Both the position numbers and the translations under genes were made by a program. A model generated the notes under the pieces. It saw only the letters and a list, made by a program, of their open reading frames with translations, searched no databases and was not told the origin of the DNA. This document shows, in pieces, positions 1 to 7,563 of a DNA stretch of 64,000 nt (position 1 is its first letter; the number at the start of each line of letters is the position of its first letter). This DNA comes from CAVQUE01 sp046290435 (GTDB lineage Bacteria > Actinomycetota > Acidimicrobiia > Acidimicrobiales > UBA8592). The stretch covers positions 124,001 through 188,000 of the forward strand of contig JBKAGO010000070.1 in assembly GCA_046290435.1 (NCBI GenBank), in the 5' to 3' direction.

Positions 1-24
1 TCCGGCGGCTGACAGCGACGCCAC

Positions 25-30
25 TACACT
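25..30 (+). promoter_or_regulatory. -10 element of a probable leaderless promoter (RsiG-like gene)
   Basis: TACACT ends 7 nt before the ATG at 38, so transcription would begin at or next to the start codon. The same TANNNT-N7-start spacing precedes mshA, proC, cobA-hemD and hemB in this window. No Shine-Dalgarno sequence is visible. The -35 region lies at the window edge and is not clear. Confidence 0.5.
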
Positions 31-37
31 CGACCCG

Positions 38-583
38 ATGCCTGCGCACCTGCCCGCCGCCCTCGCGGAGATCACCGCACCCTCCTTCGTCGAGGACCTC
101 GCGTCGCTGTCGCTCGACGAGCTGCGCGCCCGGCGAGAACGCAGCCAGGCGGTCGAGAACTCCCTGTCCTATGTGCGGCGGCTCATCCACGGTCGCCTCG
201 ACATCGTGCGCGGCGAGCTCGAGCGCCGACGCAGCGGTGCCGAACGCTCCGAGCTCGACGCCATCATCGCCCGCCTCCCCGAGCTCCTCGCCGACGGCTC
301 GCGCAGCGATGCGCTGCCCCGTCCGCCCCAGGACATGGAGCCCGGCGCCGACGCCGACGCTCTCGTCGCCGAACTCGAGGCCCGCGTGCCCGCGTCGGTC
401 ATCGGATCGCTGCCCGACCTCGACGACGACCGCCTCGCCGAGGTCGCCGAGACACTCACCGCCCACGAGCGCGAGATCTCGGTTGGGCGCAACGACCTGC
501 ACGGCGTGATCGACCGGCTCCACGCCGAGATCATCACCCGCTACCAGGCCGGCAGCGCCTCGGTCGACTCCCTCCTCGGCTGA
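38..583 (+). CDS. RsiG-like c-di-GMP-type anti-sigma factor homologue
   Basis: This 181-residue protein is mostly helical and has two copies of the spaced motif E-x3-S-x2-R-x3-[Q/H]-x3-D: E40, S44, R47, H51, D55 and E144, S148, R151, H155, D159. In Streptomyces RsiG this motif, with Q at the fourth position, lies in an antiparallel coiled coil that binds cyclic di-GMP and sequesters the sigma factor WhiG. Here histidine replaces Q in both copies. No whiG-like sigma gene lies in the window, so the partner is unknown. The family assignment rests on motif spacing and the two-helix layout. Whether this homologue still binds c-di-GMP is inference. The start follows a -10 element by 7 nt. Confidence 0.72.
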   Translation: MPAHLPAALAEITAPSFVEDLASLSLDELRARRERSQAVENSLSYVRRLIHGRLDIVRGELERRRSGAERSELDAIIARLPELLADGSRSDALPRPPQDMEPGADADALVAELEARVPASVIGSLPDLDDDRLAEVAETLTAHEREISVGRNDLHGVIDRLHAEIITRYQAGSASVDSLLG

Positions 584-622
584 CCCGAGCCCATCCGGGC
601 ACTCGCCCGACGGCCTCGGGTC
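582..622 (+). terminator. hairpin after the RsiG-like gene
   Basis: GACCCGAG at 582-589 pairs perfectly with CTCGGGTC at 615-622, starting inside the stop codon of the upstream gene. There is no T-tract. It could be a GC-rich actinobacterial-type terminator; the 25-nt loop makes this uncertain. Confidence 0.4.
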
Positions 623-645
623 GTCGCGGCCACCGCCCGGCGCGT

Positions 646-651
646 TACCGT
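646..651 (+). promoter_or_regulatory. -10 element of a probable leaderless mshA promoter
   Basis: TACCGT followed by 7 nt and then GTG at 659. This spacing is why the start at 659 is preferred over the in-frame GTG at 650, which overlaps the -10 element. Confidence 0.45.
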
Positions 652-658
652 GCCAGGC

Positions 659-1981
659 GTGAACGCGAGCAGCTCCCCCCGCCGCAGCGTCGATCGTCGA
701 CGCGTCGCCATGCTCTCGCTGCACACCTCGCCGCTGTCCCAGCCCGGTACGGGCGACTCCGGCGGAATGAACGTCTACGTGCGCGAGCTCGTCGCCGCGC
801 TGGCGCATCGGGGCTCGGACTGCACGGTGTACGTCCGCCGATGGGCCGACGACCTGCCCACCGTCGTCGACGTCGAACCTGGCGTGCGGGTGGTGCACGT
901 CGCCGCAGGCGACGCCGATCTGCCCAAAGAGGCCCTGCCCGACATCGTCACCACGTTCACCGAGCGCGTCGGCGACGACATAGTGCGCCGCGGCGGCGCC
1001 GACGTCGTCCATGCCAACTACTGGCTGTCGGGCGTCGCCGGCCACACCCTGAAGCACGAGCTCGACCTGCCGCTGGTCACGACCTTCCACACCCTCGCCC
1101 GGGTCAAGGCCGAGACCGGCGACCCCGAACCCCAGCGTCGTATCGACGCCGAGGCCGAGGTCATCCGCTGCAGCGATGTCATCACCGCCAACAGCGTCGC
1201 GGAGCGCAGTCAGCTCCAGCGCTTCTACGGCGCCGAGCTCGACCGGATCGAGATCGTCCCGCCCGGCGTCGAACACGCCCTGTTCTCGCCCGGCGACCAG
1301 ACCGCCGCCCGTCGGGCGTTGGGTCTCGGCGATGCACCGTTGTTGATGTTCGTCGGCCGTATCCAGCCGCTCAAGGGCGTCGACGTCGCCGTTCGGGCCC
1401 TCGCGGAGCTCGGATCCGACGGCCGCGGCGCCAGGGGGCGCAGGGCCAACGGGCGCGGTACTGACGGGCACAGCCTTGCCGGACGCGGCGCCGCCCCGGC
1501 CGAACTCGTCATCGTCGGCGGTGCCAGCGGCACCTCGGGCGACTTCGAGGTGGCCCGTATCCACGCCCTGGTCGATGCACTCGGGCTGTCCGGGCGGGTC
1601 CACTTCATCGAGCCCCAGCCCCATCATCTGCTGTCGAGCTGGTACCGGGCCGCCGACCTCGTCATCACGCCGTCGCGGTCGGAGTCGTTCGGGCTTGTCG
1701 CACTCGAGGCCGCAGCGTGTGGCACGCCTGTCGTCGCCGCTGCGGTGGGGGGGTTGCGCACCCTGATCGACCACGGCCACACGGGCTTCCTGGTCGAGGG
1801 CCGCGACCCGATCGCCTACGCCGCCTACGCGGCCGAGATCATCGACAACCCGCTGTTGGCCGCCGAGATGGCCATGAACGCGGCCGAGCGGGCTCGGCGC
1901 TACACCTGGTCGGCCATGGCCGATCAGCTCACGTCGGTGTACGGCCGGCTGCACGACCGCGCGCTCGTCAGCTGCAGCTGA
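659..1981 (+). CDS. mshA: D-inositol-3-phosphate glycosyltransferase MshA
   Basis: MshA is a GT-B retaining glycosyltransferase (family GT4) that transfers GlcNAc from UDP-GlcNAc to inositol 3-phosphate, the first step of mycothiol synthesis. The product is 440 residues. The N-terminal segment LSLHTSPLSQPGTGDSGGMN is the family signature. The C-terminal half has the nucleotide-sugar site (SRSESFGLVALEAAACGTPVVA). A Gly/Arg-rich low-complexity insert lies at about residues 251-279, just after FVGRIQPLKGVD. GTG 659 is chosen because a -10 element ends 7 nt upstream; GTG 650 is the alternative. The next gene is YbjN-like, an arrangement also found in Mycobacterium (Rv0486-Rv0487, from memory). 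Confidence 0.93.
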   Translation: MNASSSPRRSVDRRRVAMLSLHTSPLSQPGTGDSGGMNVYVRELVAALAHRGSDCTVYVRRWADDLPTVVDVEPGVRVVHVAAGDADLPKEALPDIVTTFTERVGDDIVRRGGADVVHANYWLSGVAGHTLKHELDLPLVTTFHTLARVKAETGDPEPQRRIDAEAEVIRCSDVITANSVAERSQLQRFYGAELDRIEIVPPGVEHALFSPGDQTAARRALGLGDAPLLMFVGRIQPLKGVDVAVRALAELGSDGRGARGRRANGRGTDGHSLAGRGAAPAELVIVGGASGTSGDFEVARIHALVDALGLSGRVHFIEPQPHHLLSSWYRAADLVITPSRSESFGLVALEAAACGTPVVAAAVGGLRTLIDHGHTGFLVEGRDPIAYAAYAAEIIDNPLLAAEMAMNAAERARRYTWSAMADQLTSVYGRLHDRALVSCS

Positions 1982-1989
1982 TAGCACCG

Positions 1990-2475
1990 ATGGCCATGGA
2001 CGGCACCGGACCCGCCAGCCCCGACGATCTCGACCGCCTCGAGGCGGTGATCGACGACTACCTCGCGCTGCGCCTGAGCGAGGACCCGGCCGTTGCTGCG
2101 GTCGAGCGCGGAGAGCCCGGCCAGCGCCGCTGGTACGTGCGCATCCTCGGCGAGGCCAAGGACGTCTACAGCGTCTGGCTCACGCTGGGCCAGCGGACGC
2201 TGCACTACGAGACGTACTTCATGCCGGCCCCGGAGGAGAACGCCGAGGCCGTGTACCGCCAGCTCCTGGTTCGCAACGCGAAGCTCTACGGGCTGGCCTT
2301 CTCCATCGGTCAGGAAGACGCCGTGTTCCTGGCCGGTCAGCTCGGCAACGAGTCCGTCGATGCCGCTGCCGTCGACCGGGTGCTCGGATCGATCGTCGCT
2401 GCCGTCGAGCTGTGTTTCCAGCCCGCGATCCGCTTGGCCTTCGCCTCCAAGTTCGCCCCGCGGGACTCTTCGTAG
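1990..2475 (+). CDS. YbjN-domain protein
   Basis: A 161-residue protein of the YbjN (type III secretion chaperone-like fold) family, recognised from the pattern RWYVRILGEAKDVYSVWLTLGQRTLHYETYFMP and the helical C-terminal half with NAKLYGLAFSIG. It starts 8 nt after mshA and is probably co-transcribed with it. YbjN-like proteins are often encoded next to mshA in actinobacteria, but their role is not established. ATG 1990 is used; ATG 1996 is also possible. It has no signal peptide or membrane segment. Confidence 0.8.
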   Translation: MAMDGTGPASPDDLDRLEAVIDDYLALRLSEDPAVAAVERGEPGQRRWYVRILGEAKDVYSVWLTLGQRTLHYETYFMPAPEENAEAVYRQLLVRNAKLYGLAFSIGQEDAVFLAGQLGNESVDAAAVDRVLGSIVAAVELCFQPAIRLAFASKFAPRDSS

Positions 2476-2482
2476 CCTTTCA

Positions 2483-2511
2483 TTGCTTTTCGGTATTCGA
2501 CTGTGTAGTCT
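2483..2511 (+). promoter_or_regulatory. candidate promoter TTGCTT-N17-TAGTCT
   Basis: A -35-like TTGCTT (2483-2488) and a -10-like TAGTCT (2506-2511) are separated by 17 nt. A transcript from here would start near 2518, directly before a 12-bp inverted repeat, and would carry a leader of about 150 nt in front of the M23 gene. Confidence 0.4.
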
Positions 2512-2519
2512 GCTTCCCA

Positions 2520-2598
2520 GCCGGTGACGGGCGGATGCTCGTCGTTCGGGGAAGTCGACGGTCGGACCGACCCGTCACCGGCCACCCCCGCATCCGCC
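2520..2598 (+). other. structured leader or inverted-repeat region
   Basis: GCCGGTGACGGG (2520-2531) and CCCGTCACCGGC (2571-2582) form a perfect 12-bp inverted repeat. The loop holds GTCGG-A-CCGAC. GGCGGATGC (2530-2538) can instead pair with GCATCCGCC (2590-2598), so two folds compete. It could be a regulatory leader for the M23 gene or a terminator of the mshA operon. It does not match a riboswitch consensus that I can recognise. Confidence 0.4.
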
Positions 2599-2653
2599 GG
2601 ACGATGGCCCGCCCGGGCGCCCGGCCCGGTGTGCATCCGCGGGGCGGAGCGAA

Positions 2654-2659
2654 TAGCGT
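2654..2659 (+). promoter_or_regulatory. -10 element, possible leaderless promoter of the M23 gene
   Basis: TAGCGT ends 8 nt before the ATG at 2668. It may act beside the upstream candidate promoter at 2483-2511. Confidence 0.35.
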
Positions 2660-2667
2660 GCGCGCCG

Positions 2668-3912
2668 ATGCCCCGCCACCGTCGAGTCCTCGTTGCCGTC
2701 GCCTTGTTGGTGTCCGCTGCGGTCGGCCTCGCCACCGTTCCCCTCGGTGCGCAGACCTCCGAGATCGAGGCCGCCAAGGCCGAACGCGAAGAAGCCCGCG
2801 CCGCCGCAGCCGAGGCAGCCGCACGCCTCGATCCGCTGCTCGCCGAGGACGCCGAACTCGAAGCGGCCGTCGCCGATCTCACCGCACACGTCGCACTCCA
2901 ACAGGCGCGCCTCGATGCGATCCGCCAGTCGTTGCGGGCCTCGCGTGTCGAGGCCCGCGAGGCCGCCGCCCGGGTCGACGACATGACGGGTCGCATCGAC
3001 AGCCTCCGGTCCTCGCTCGTGCGCCGGGCGGTCGAGGCCTACGTCGAACCCGACGGTCAACGCATCGACCCGTTGCTCACCACCGCCGACGTCACCGTCG
3101 CCGCCCACAAGCAGGCGCTGCTCGATGCCATCTCCTCCAACGAGGCCGATCTCATCGACCAGCTCCGCGGCGCGGAGGACCAGCTGGTCGAGCTCCGGAG
3201 CGATGCCGACGACGCCGTCCGGCGCGTGCGGGCAGAGGAGGCCGCCGAGGCCGAGCAGTTGGCCCATCTCGAGGATGCCCTCGCCGAGCAGCGGCGCCTG
3301 CAGCGAGCACTCGATCGGCGCATCGCCGATGTCCAGGCCGAGGTCGACGCCCTCGCCGCCGAGGAGAACGACCTGACGGTGCTCATCACGTCGCTGATCA
3401 CCGAGGAGGAACAGCGCCAGGCGGCGCTGGCGCTCGCCCAGCAGCAGGCGGCGGCAGCGGCCGCCGCGGCGGCAGCCCAGCCCGACGACTCCGCCAGCCC
3501 GCCGAACGTCCCGACTCCCGAGCCGCTCCCGCCGCCATCCACGGCCAGCGGCATGATCTGGCCTGCGGGCGGTGTGGTGACGTCGGGATTCGGTCCCCGT
3601 TGGGGTCGGGCGCACCAGGGCATCGACATCGCCGCCCCCACCGGCACGGCGATCGTCGCCGCCCAGAGCGGCACCGTCGTCTCCGCAGCGCCCTACGGCG
3701 GGTACGGCAACATGGTCCTCATCGACCACGGTGGTGGCTTCACCACCGTGTACGCCCACCTCAGCGTCTTCAGCGTCAGTGCGGGCCAGTCGGTCGGCGC
3801 CGGCCAGTTGCTCGGCCAGATGGGCTGCACGGGTAGCTGTACCGGCCCCCATCTGCACTTCGAGACCCGGGTCAACGGCGTGGCACAGGACCCCATGCTC
3901 TACCTCGGCTGA
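2668..3912 (+). CDS. secreted coiled-coil M23 (LytM/EnvC-like) peptidase-domain protein
   Basis: The 414-residue product has an N-terminal signal sequence (about residues 1-28), a long Glu/Ala/Arg-rich coiled coil (about 30-260) with an Ala/Gln-rich end, a Pro-rich linker, and a C-terminal M23 domain from about 290. The domain shows HQGIDIAAPTGTAI (the HxxxD zinc ligands) and GPHLHFETR (HxH), so the zinc site looks complete. M23 proteins cut peptidoglycan cross-links or, as EnvC/NlpD types, activate amidases at division. The coiled coil plus M23 layout is EnvC-like. The alternative in-frame start at 2524 is disfavoured because it would bury the signal peptide. Confidence 0.87.
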   Translation: MPRHRRVLVAVALLVSAAVGLATVPLGAQTSEIEAAKAEREEARAAAAEAAARLDPLLAEDAELEAAVADLTAHVALQQARLDAIRQSLRASRVEAREAAARVDDMTGRIDSLRSSLVRRAVEAYVEPDGQRIDPLLTTADVTVAAHKQALLDAISSNEADLIDQLRGAEDQLVELRSDADDAVRRVRAEEAAEAEQLAHLEDALAEQRRLQRALDRRIADVQAEVDALAAEENDLTVLITSLITEEEQRQAALALAQQQAAAAAAAAAAQPDDSASPPNVPTPEPLPPPSTASGMIWPAGGVVTSGFGPRWGRAHQGIDIAAPTGTAIVAAQSGTVVSAAPYGGYGNMVLIDHGGGFTTVYAHLSVFSVSAGQSVGAGQLLGQMGCTGSCTGPHLHFETRVNGVAQDPMLYLG

Positions 3913-3933
3913 GCTGAACAGGACCCGGCGGAC

Positions 3934-5283
3934 ATGCGTGACCGGTTCTTCCCCATCGATCCGGAGCTGATCGACGCCGTCGTCGCCTGGTCGACCGACC
4001 GCATCGTCGGCGGTGAGGACCCGATGACCGGGGCGCGCCCCGCTCCCGAGATCGAGGCGGACCTGTCCGGTTCGATCACCGCCGACGGCATCGGCGGGGC
4101 CGAGGCCCTGCGCCGTTTCACAGAGGTCATCGTCCCGGCCACCCGGGCCCAGGGGCATCCGATGAACCTCGCCTACGTCCCCGCGGCCCCGACGGCCGCT
4201 GCGCTCACCTTCGATCTCGCCGTCAGCGCCGCACAGATCTTCGGCGGCATCTGGGAGTGCGGTGCGGGGGCCATCCACGCCGAGAACCAGGCGCTGGCCT
4301 GGCTCGCCGGCCTCGCAGGCTGGGGCGACGAGGCCGGGGGCACCTTCGTCCAGGGCGGCACGGTCGGCAACCTGAGCGCGCTGGTCGCGGCCCGCCATCG
4401 CGCCCGGCGCCTGCGCGGTGAGCCGCGGAAGCGGTGGCGCATCGCCGCCACCGACGCCGTGCACTCCTCGATCGCCGCCGCAGCGCGGGTCATGGACGTC
4501 GACGTCTGCTGGGTGCCCGGCGACGACGCAGGGCGGCTCACCGGCGCAGCGCTCGCCACCGTTCTCGACGACGACGACACCGACGTGTTCGCGGTCGTCG
4601 CCAACGTCGGGGCCACCAACGCCGGCCTCGTGGACGACCTCGACGGCATCGCCGCCGTGTGCGCCGACCACGACTGTTGGCTGCACATCGACGGCGCCTA
4701 CGGCCTGGCAGCCATGGTCGCGCCATCGGTGCGGGCCAGGTTGCGCGGCATCGAACGTGCCGACAGCTTCGTCGTCGATCCCCACAAGTGGCTGTTCGCC
4801 CCCTACGACAGCTGCGCGCTGGTCTTCCGCGACCCCCGCGAAGCTGCTGCCGCCCACTCCCAGCACGCCGGCTACCTCGAACAGATCGACCGCGACGAGT
4901 GGAACCCGTCCGACTACGCCATCCAGCTCAGCCGCCGCGCCCGGGGCCTGCCCTTCTGGTTCTCGCTCGCCACCTACGGCACCGACCGCTACGCCGCCGC
5001 CGTCGAGACGGTTTTGGCGACCACCGCCGAGATCGTCGCGGGCATCGATGCCGACCCCGCGCTCGAGCTGGTCATGGAGCCGGACCTCAGCGTCATCTTG
5101 TTCCGGCGCCCGGGCTGGTCCGAGGACACGATGCGGGGGTGGTCGGCCGATGCCGCCCGGGCGGGGACCGTCCTGATCATCCCCACACGCTGGAAGGACG
5201 AGCTCGTCTTCCGGCTGTGTCTGGTGAACCCGAGGACCGAGGCAGCCGAGGTCCTGGCCGTGCTCGCCACCATGGGAACCTGA
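3934..5283 (+). CDS. pyridoxal-dependent amino-acid decarboxylase family protein
   Basis: A 449-residue fold-type I PLP enzyme of the group II decarboxylase family (glutamate, aromatic amino acid and diaminobutyrate decarboxylases). The PLP lysine lies in DPHKWLFAPYDS, with the upstream cofactor-binding aspartate/alanine motif WLHIDGAYG. Substrate cannot be read from the sequence; diaminobutyrate or aromatic amino acids are plausible. It starts 21 nt after the M23 gene with a purine-rich stretch before the ATG, so the two may be co-transcribed. Confidence 0.85.
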   Translation: MRDRFFPIDPELIDAVVAWSTDRIVGGEDPMTGARPAPEIEADLSGSITADGIGGAEALRRFTEVIVPATRAQGHPMNLAYVPAAPTAAALTFDLAVSAAQIFGGIWECGAGAIHAENQALAWLAGLAGWGDEAGGTFVQGGTVGNLSALVAARHRARRLRGEPRKRWRIAATDAVHSSIAAAARVMDVDVCWVPGDDAGRLTGAALATVLDDDDTDVFAVVANVGATNAGLVDDLDGIAAVCADHDCWLHIDGAYGLAAMVAPSVRARLRGIERADSFVVDPHKWLFAPYDSCALVFRDPREAAAAHSQHAGYLEQIDRDEWNPSDYAIQLSRRARGLPFWFSLATYGTDRYAAAVETVLATTAEIVAGIDADPALELVMEPDLSVILFRRPGWSEDTMRGWSADAARAGTVLIIPTRWKDELVFRLCLVNPRTEAAEVLAVLATMGT

Positions 5284-5317
5284 GCCGGCGGCGTCGTCCG
5301 GTGGCCCGTGCGGCGCC

Positions 5318-5337
5318 GGGCCCGCCGGTTCGGGCCC
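5318..5337 (+). terminator. GC-rich hairpin before proC
   Basis: GGGCCCG (5318-5324), a 6-nt loop, then CGGGCCC (5331-5337): a perfect 7-bp stem between the decarboxylase stop and the proC promoter. There is no T-tract. Its position fits termination of the upstream operon. Confidence 0.45.
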
Positions 5338-5358
5338 CCATCGCGTCGGTGCCCCAGC

Positions 5359-5364
5359 TACCGT
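5359..5364 (+). promoter_or_regulatory. -10 element of a probable leaderless proC promoter
   Basis: TACCGT followed by 7 nt and ATG 5372, the same geometry and the same hexamer as for mshA. Confidence 0.45.
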
Positions 5365-5371
5365 CGCCGCC

Positions 5372-6226
5372 ATGATGCAGTTGGTCGTGGTCGGTGGCGG
5401 AAAGATGGGAGAGGCACTCGTGGGGGGCCTCGTGGCGGCCGGTTGGGCGCCGCCGGGGGCGATCACCGTCGTCGAGCCGGTCGAGGGCCGCCGCGACGAG
5501 CTCGAACGCCGCCACGAGGGCCTCGTGCTGGCAGCGGGCATCGACGACGCCTTGGCGGCCGCGGACGGGCCGGTCGATGTCCTGGTCGCGGTCAAGCCTG
5601 ACCAGGTGGCCGACGTGTGCGCGGCGTTGTCGCCCCACGCGCCGCGGCGGGTGCTGTCCATCGCGGCCGGTGTGACGACAGCGGCGCTGGCCTCGTGGCT
5701 GCCGCCCGCCACCCGCGTCGTGCGTGCGATGCCCAACACGCCGGCGTTGGTCGGTGCGGGCATGGCCGCTGTGTGCGTGGGCATCGACGGCGCCGGTGCC
5801 CACGACGGCGCCATCCACGAGGCCGGCACCCACCATGGCGAGGACCTCGACTGGGCCAGCGAGATCATGGTCTCGGTGGGCGAGGTCGTCGTCGTCGACG
5901 AGGACAAGATGGACGCGGTCACCGGCCTCAGCGGTTCGGGCCCCGCCTACCTTTTCGCCATGGCCGAGGCGCTCGTCGCCGCCGGGATCGCCGTCGGTCT
6001 CGAGCCCGGCACCGCCGACGCCCTCACCCGCCAGACCATCCTCGGCGCGGCGCGGCTGCTGTGCGAATCGGGTGAGGACCCTGCGGTCCTGCGCGCCAAC
6101 GTGACCTCGCCCGGCGGCACCACGGCCGCGGGTCTCGCGGTCCTCGCCGCAGGGGGCTTCGACGCGCTCGTGGCCGATGTCGTCGCGGCGGCGACGGCCC
6201 GCTCGGTCGAGCTCGGCGCCCGCTGA
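5372..6226 (+). CDS. proC: pyrroline-5-carboxylate reductase
   Basis: ProC reduces 1-pyrroline-5-carboxylate to proline with NAD(P)H in the last step of proline synthesis. The 284-residue protein has the N-terminal Rossmann motif VVGGGKMGEALVGGL, VAVKPDQ, RAMPNTPALVGAGM, and the C-terminal family signature around GLSGSGPAYLFAMAEAL and NVTSPGGTTAAGL. Between these an insert rich in Gly, His and Ala (about residues 135-160) replaces the usual short loop. ATG 5372 is directly followed by a second ATG; the leaderless promoter spacing favours the first. Confidence 0.94.
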   Translation: MMQLVVVGGGKMGEALVGGLVAAGWAPPGAITVVEPVEGRRDELERRHEGLVLAAGIDDALAAADGPVDVLVAVKPDQVADVCAALSPHAPRRVLSIAAGVTTAALASWLPPATRVVRAMPNTPALVGAGMAAVCVGIDGAGAHDGAIHEAGTHHGEDLDWASEIMVSVGEVVVVDEDKMDAVTGLSGSGPAYLFAMAEALVAAGIAVGLEPGTADALTRQTILGAARLLCESGEDPAVLRANVTSPGGTTAAGLAVLAAGGFDALVADVVAAATARSVELGAR

Positions 6227-6324
6227 GCCGCTCGTCCTACCCGGCCTTCCCCCGACCGAAACCTGAAGCGGCGAGGTCGCCGAAGCCCAGCTGGTACGGG
6301 CGGATCGACGGCCGTCGAGCGACT

Positions 6325-6354
6325 TTTGGCATCCCGGGCCCGGTGACCTATGGT
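6325..6354 (+). promoter_or_regulatory. candidate promoter TTTGGC-N18-TATGGT
   Basis: A -35-like TTTGGC (6325-6330) and a -10-like TATGGT (6349-6354) lie 30 nt upstream of the HTH gene. That gene also has a Shine-Dalgarno-like GGAAGGGG at 6369-6376, so this would be a leadered transcript. Confidence 0.45.
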
Positions 6355-6383
6355 GGCCGCTGGCAAGCGGAAGGGGTAGCAGA

Positions 6384-6578
6384 ATGGCGCAGCCGGAAGG
6401 TCTTGCACGGTTCATGACCGTCGCTGAAGTGGCAACGCTCATGCGCGTGTCGACCATGACCGTGTACCGCCTCATCAAGGCGGGGGACATCCCGGCGGTG
6501 CGGGTCGGCAAGTCGTATCGCCTACGCGAAGACGACGTCGATCGCTTCCTCTCGAGCCGGTACACCCAGGCGGGCTGA
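6384..6578 (+). CDS. small excisionase-type helix-turn-helix DNA-binding protein
   Basis: A 64-residue protein that is almost entirely one MerR/excisionase-type winged HTH: FMTVAEVATLMRVSTMTVYR forms the helix-turn-helix and VRVGKSYRLREDDVDRFL the wing. Small HTH proteins of this type are conserved downstream of proC in actinobacteria, including mycobacteria (Rv0500A, from memory). There is no integrase nearby, so an excisionase role is unlikely and a chromosomal regulator more probable. A good SD sequence lies 8 nt upstream of the ATG. Confidence 0.85.
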   Translation: MAQPEGLARFMTVAEVATLMRVSTMTVYRLIKAGDIPAVRVGKSYRLREDDVDRFLSSRYTQAG

Positions 6579-6600
6579 GGCACCGGTTGCCGGGGCCGGC

Positions 6601-6622
6601 CCACCCGCCACGAGGCGGGTGG
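6601..6622 (+). terminator. perfect 9-bp hairpin after the HTH gene
   Basis: CCACCCGCC (6601-6609), tetraloop ACGA, GGCGGGTGG (6614-6622). It starts 22 nt after the HTH stop and lies before the next promoter. The strong GC stem lacks a U-tract, as is common in actinobacterial terminators. Confidence 0.6.
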
Positions 6623-6670
6623 CACACCGCTCGAGCCCCACAACGCTGACGATCACCGCCACGGTGGCCG

Positions 6671-6676
6671 TACCCT
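6671..6676 (+). promoter_or_regulatory. -10 element before the SAM-hydrolase gene
   Basis: TACCCT ends 8 nt before the ATG at 6685, compatible with a leaderless or near-leaderless transcript. Confidence 0.35.
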
Positions 6677-6684
6677 GAACCGCC

Positions 6685-7563
6685 ATGAGCGAGCTGCGGT
6701 ACGACACGGTCAGCTTCTTGAGCGACTACGGACTCGTCGACGAGTTCGTCGGCGTCGTGCACTCGGTGATCCGTTCGATCGCCCCCGCGGTCACCGTCAT
6801 CGACATCACCCATGGGATCGCCCGCTATGACATCCGCGCCGGTGCCCTCGCCCTGGCCCGGGCCAGTCAGTATCTCGTTCCCGGTGTGGTCGTGGCCGTC
6901 GTGGACCCCGGCGTCGGAACCGATCGGCGTGGCATCGCCATCGAGGTCGGTGGGGGTCAGTCGATCCTGGTCGGCCCCGACAACGGCCTGCTCGCCCCCG
7001 CGGTGGCGATGGTCGGCGGTGCGACCCGGGCCGTGGTGCTCGACAACCCCGCCTATCACGTCCCCGCTCCCGGTCCCACCTTCGACGGCCGCGACGTGTT
7101 CGCTCCGGTCGCTGCACATCTGTGCAACGGCGTGCCCCTGGGCGAGGTCGGTACCGACGTGGCGATCACCAGCCTCCAGCCCGGCGTCATGGGCGTCGGG
7201 GGCCGCGAAGGCGACGCGCTGGTCGGCGAGGTCCTGTGGGTCGACCACTACGGCAACCTGCAGCTCAACCTCGACCCCGACGACCTCGAGGGGTTCGGCT
7301 CGGGACTGATGCTCGTCGCGGGCGATCTCACCCGGCGGGTGCAGCGGGTCACGACCTTCGATCAGATCCCCGCCGGCGGTGTGGGGCTGCTGATCGACTC
7401 CTACGGCCTGTTGGCGATCGCGGTGGCCCGTGGTTCGGCGGCCGACGACCTGCGCATCGGTGCCGGCGACCAGGTCCAGTTGCGCGACGCGGGCGACGAT
7501 GCCGACGTCGTCGGCGTCTCGACGCCGGTCACCCTCGGACGCGGGCCGCGAGAGGTGGGCTGA
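6685..7563 (+). CDS. S-adenosyl-L-methionine hydrolase (adenosine-forming), DUF62 family
   Basis: A 292-residue member of the SAM hydroxide adenosyltransferase / DUF62 family, which splits SAM to adenosine and methionine using an activated water. The N-terminal domain shows FLSDYGLVDEFVG, the catalytic region VDPGVGTDRRGIA, and GPDNGLLAPA. The C-terminal beta-barrel shows LWVDHYGNLQLNL. These conserved Asp, Asn and His motifs match the family, including relatives such as fluorinase, but nothing suggests halogenation here. The stop overlaps the start of a 29-residue membrane protein (TGATG). Confidence 0.88.
   Translation: MSELRYDTVSFLSDYGLVDEFVGVVHSVIRSIAPAVTVIDITHGIARYDIRAGALALARASQYLVPGVVVAVVDPGVGTDRRGIAIEVGGGQSILVGPDNGLLAPAVAMVGGATRAVVLDNPAYHVPAPGPTFDGRDVFAPVAAHLCNGVPLGEVGTDVAITSLQPGVMGVGGREGDALVGEVLWVDHYGNLQLNLDPDDLEGFGSGLMLVAGDLTRRVQRVTTFDQIPAGGVGLLIDSYGLLAIAVARGSAADDLRIGAGDQVQLRDAGDDADVVGVSTPVTLGRGPREVG

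Noticed and set aside
2518..2667. ydaO-type c-di-AMP riboswitch before the M23 gene
   Set aside because: I could not find the conserved ydaO core segments; only inverted repeats are visible.
2575..5922. An open frame of over 1100 codons on the minus strand
   Set aside because: It lies antisense to the M23, decarboxylase and proC genes, has no domain I recognise and a composition expected from GC-rich antisense frames.
6384..6578. BldC or a phage excisionase
   Set aside because: The HTH family fits, but the sequence differs from BldC as I recall it, and there is no integrase or attachment site nearby.
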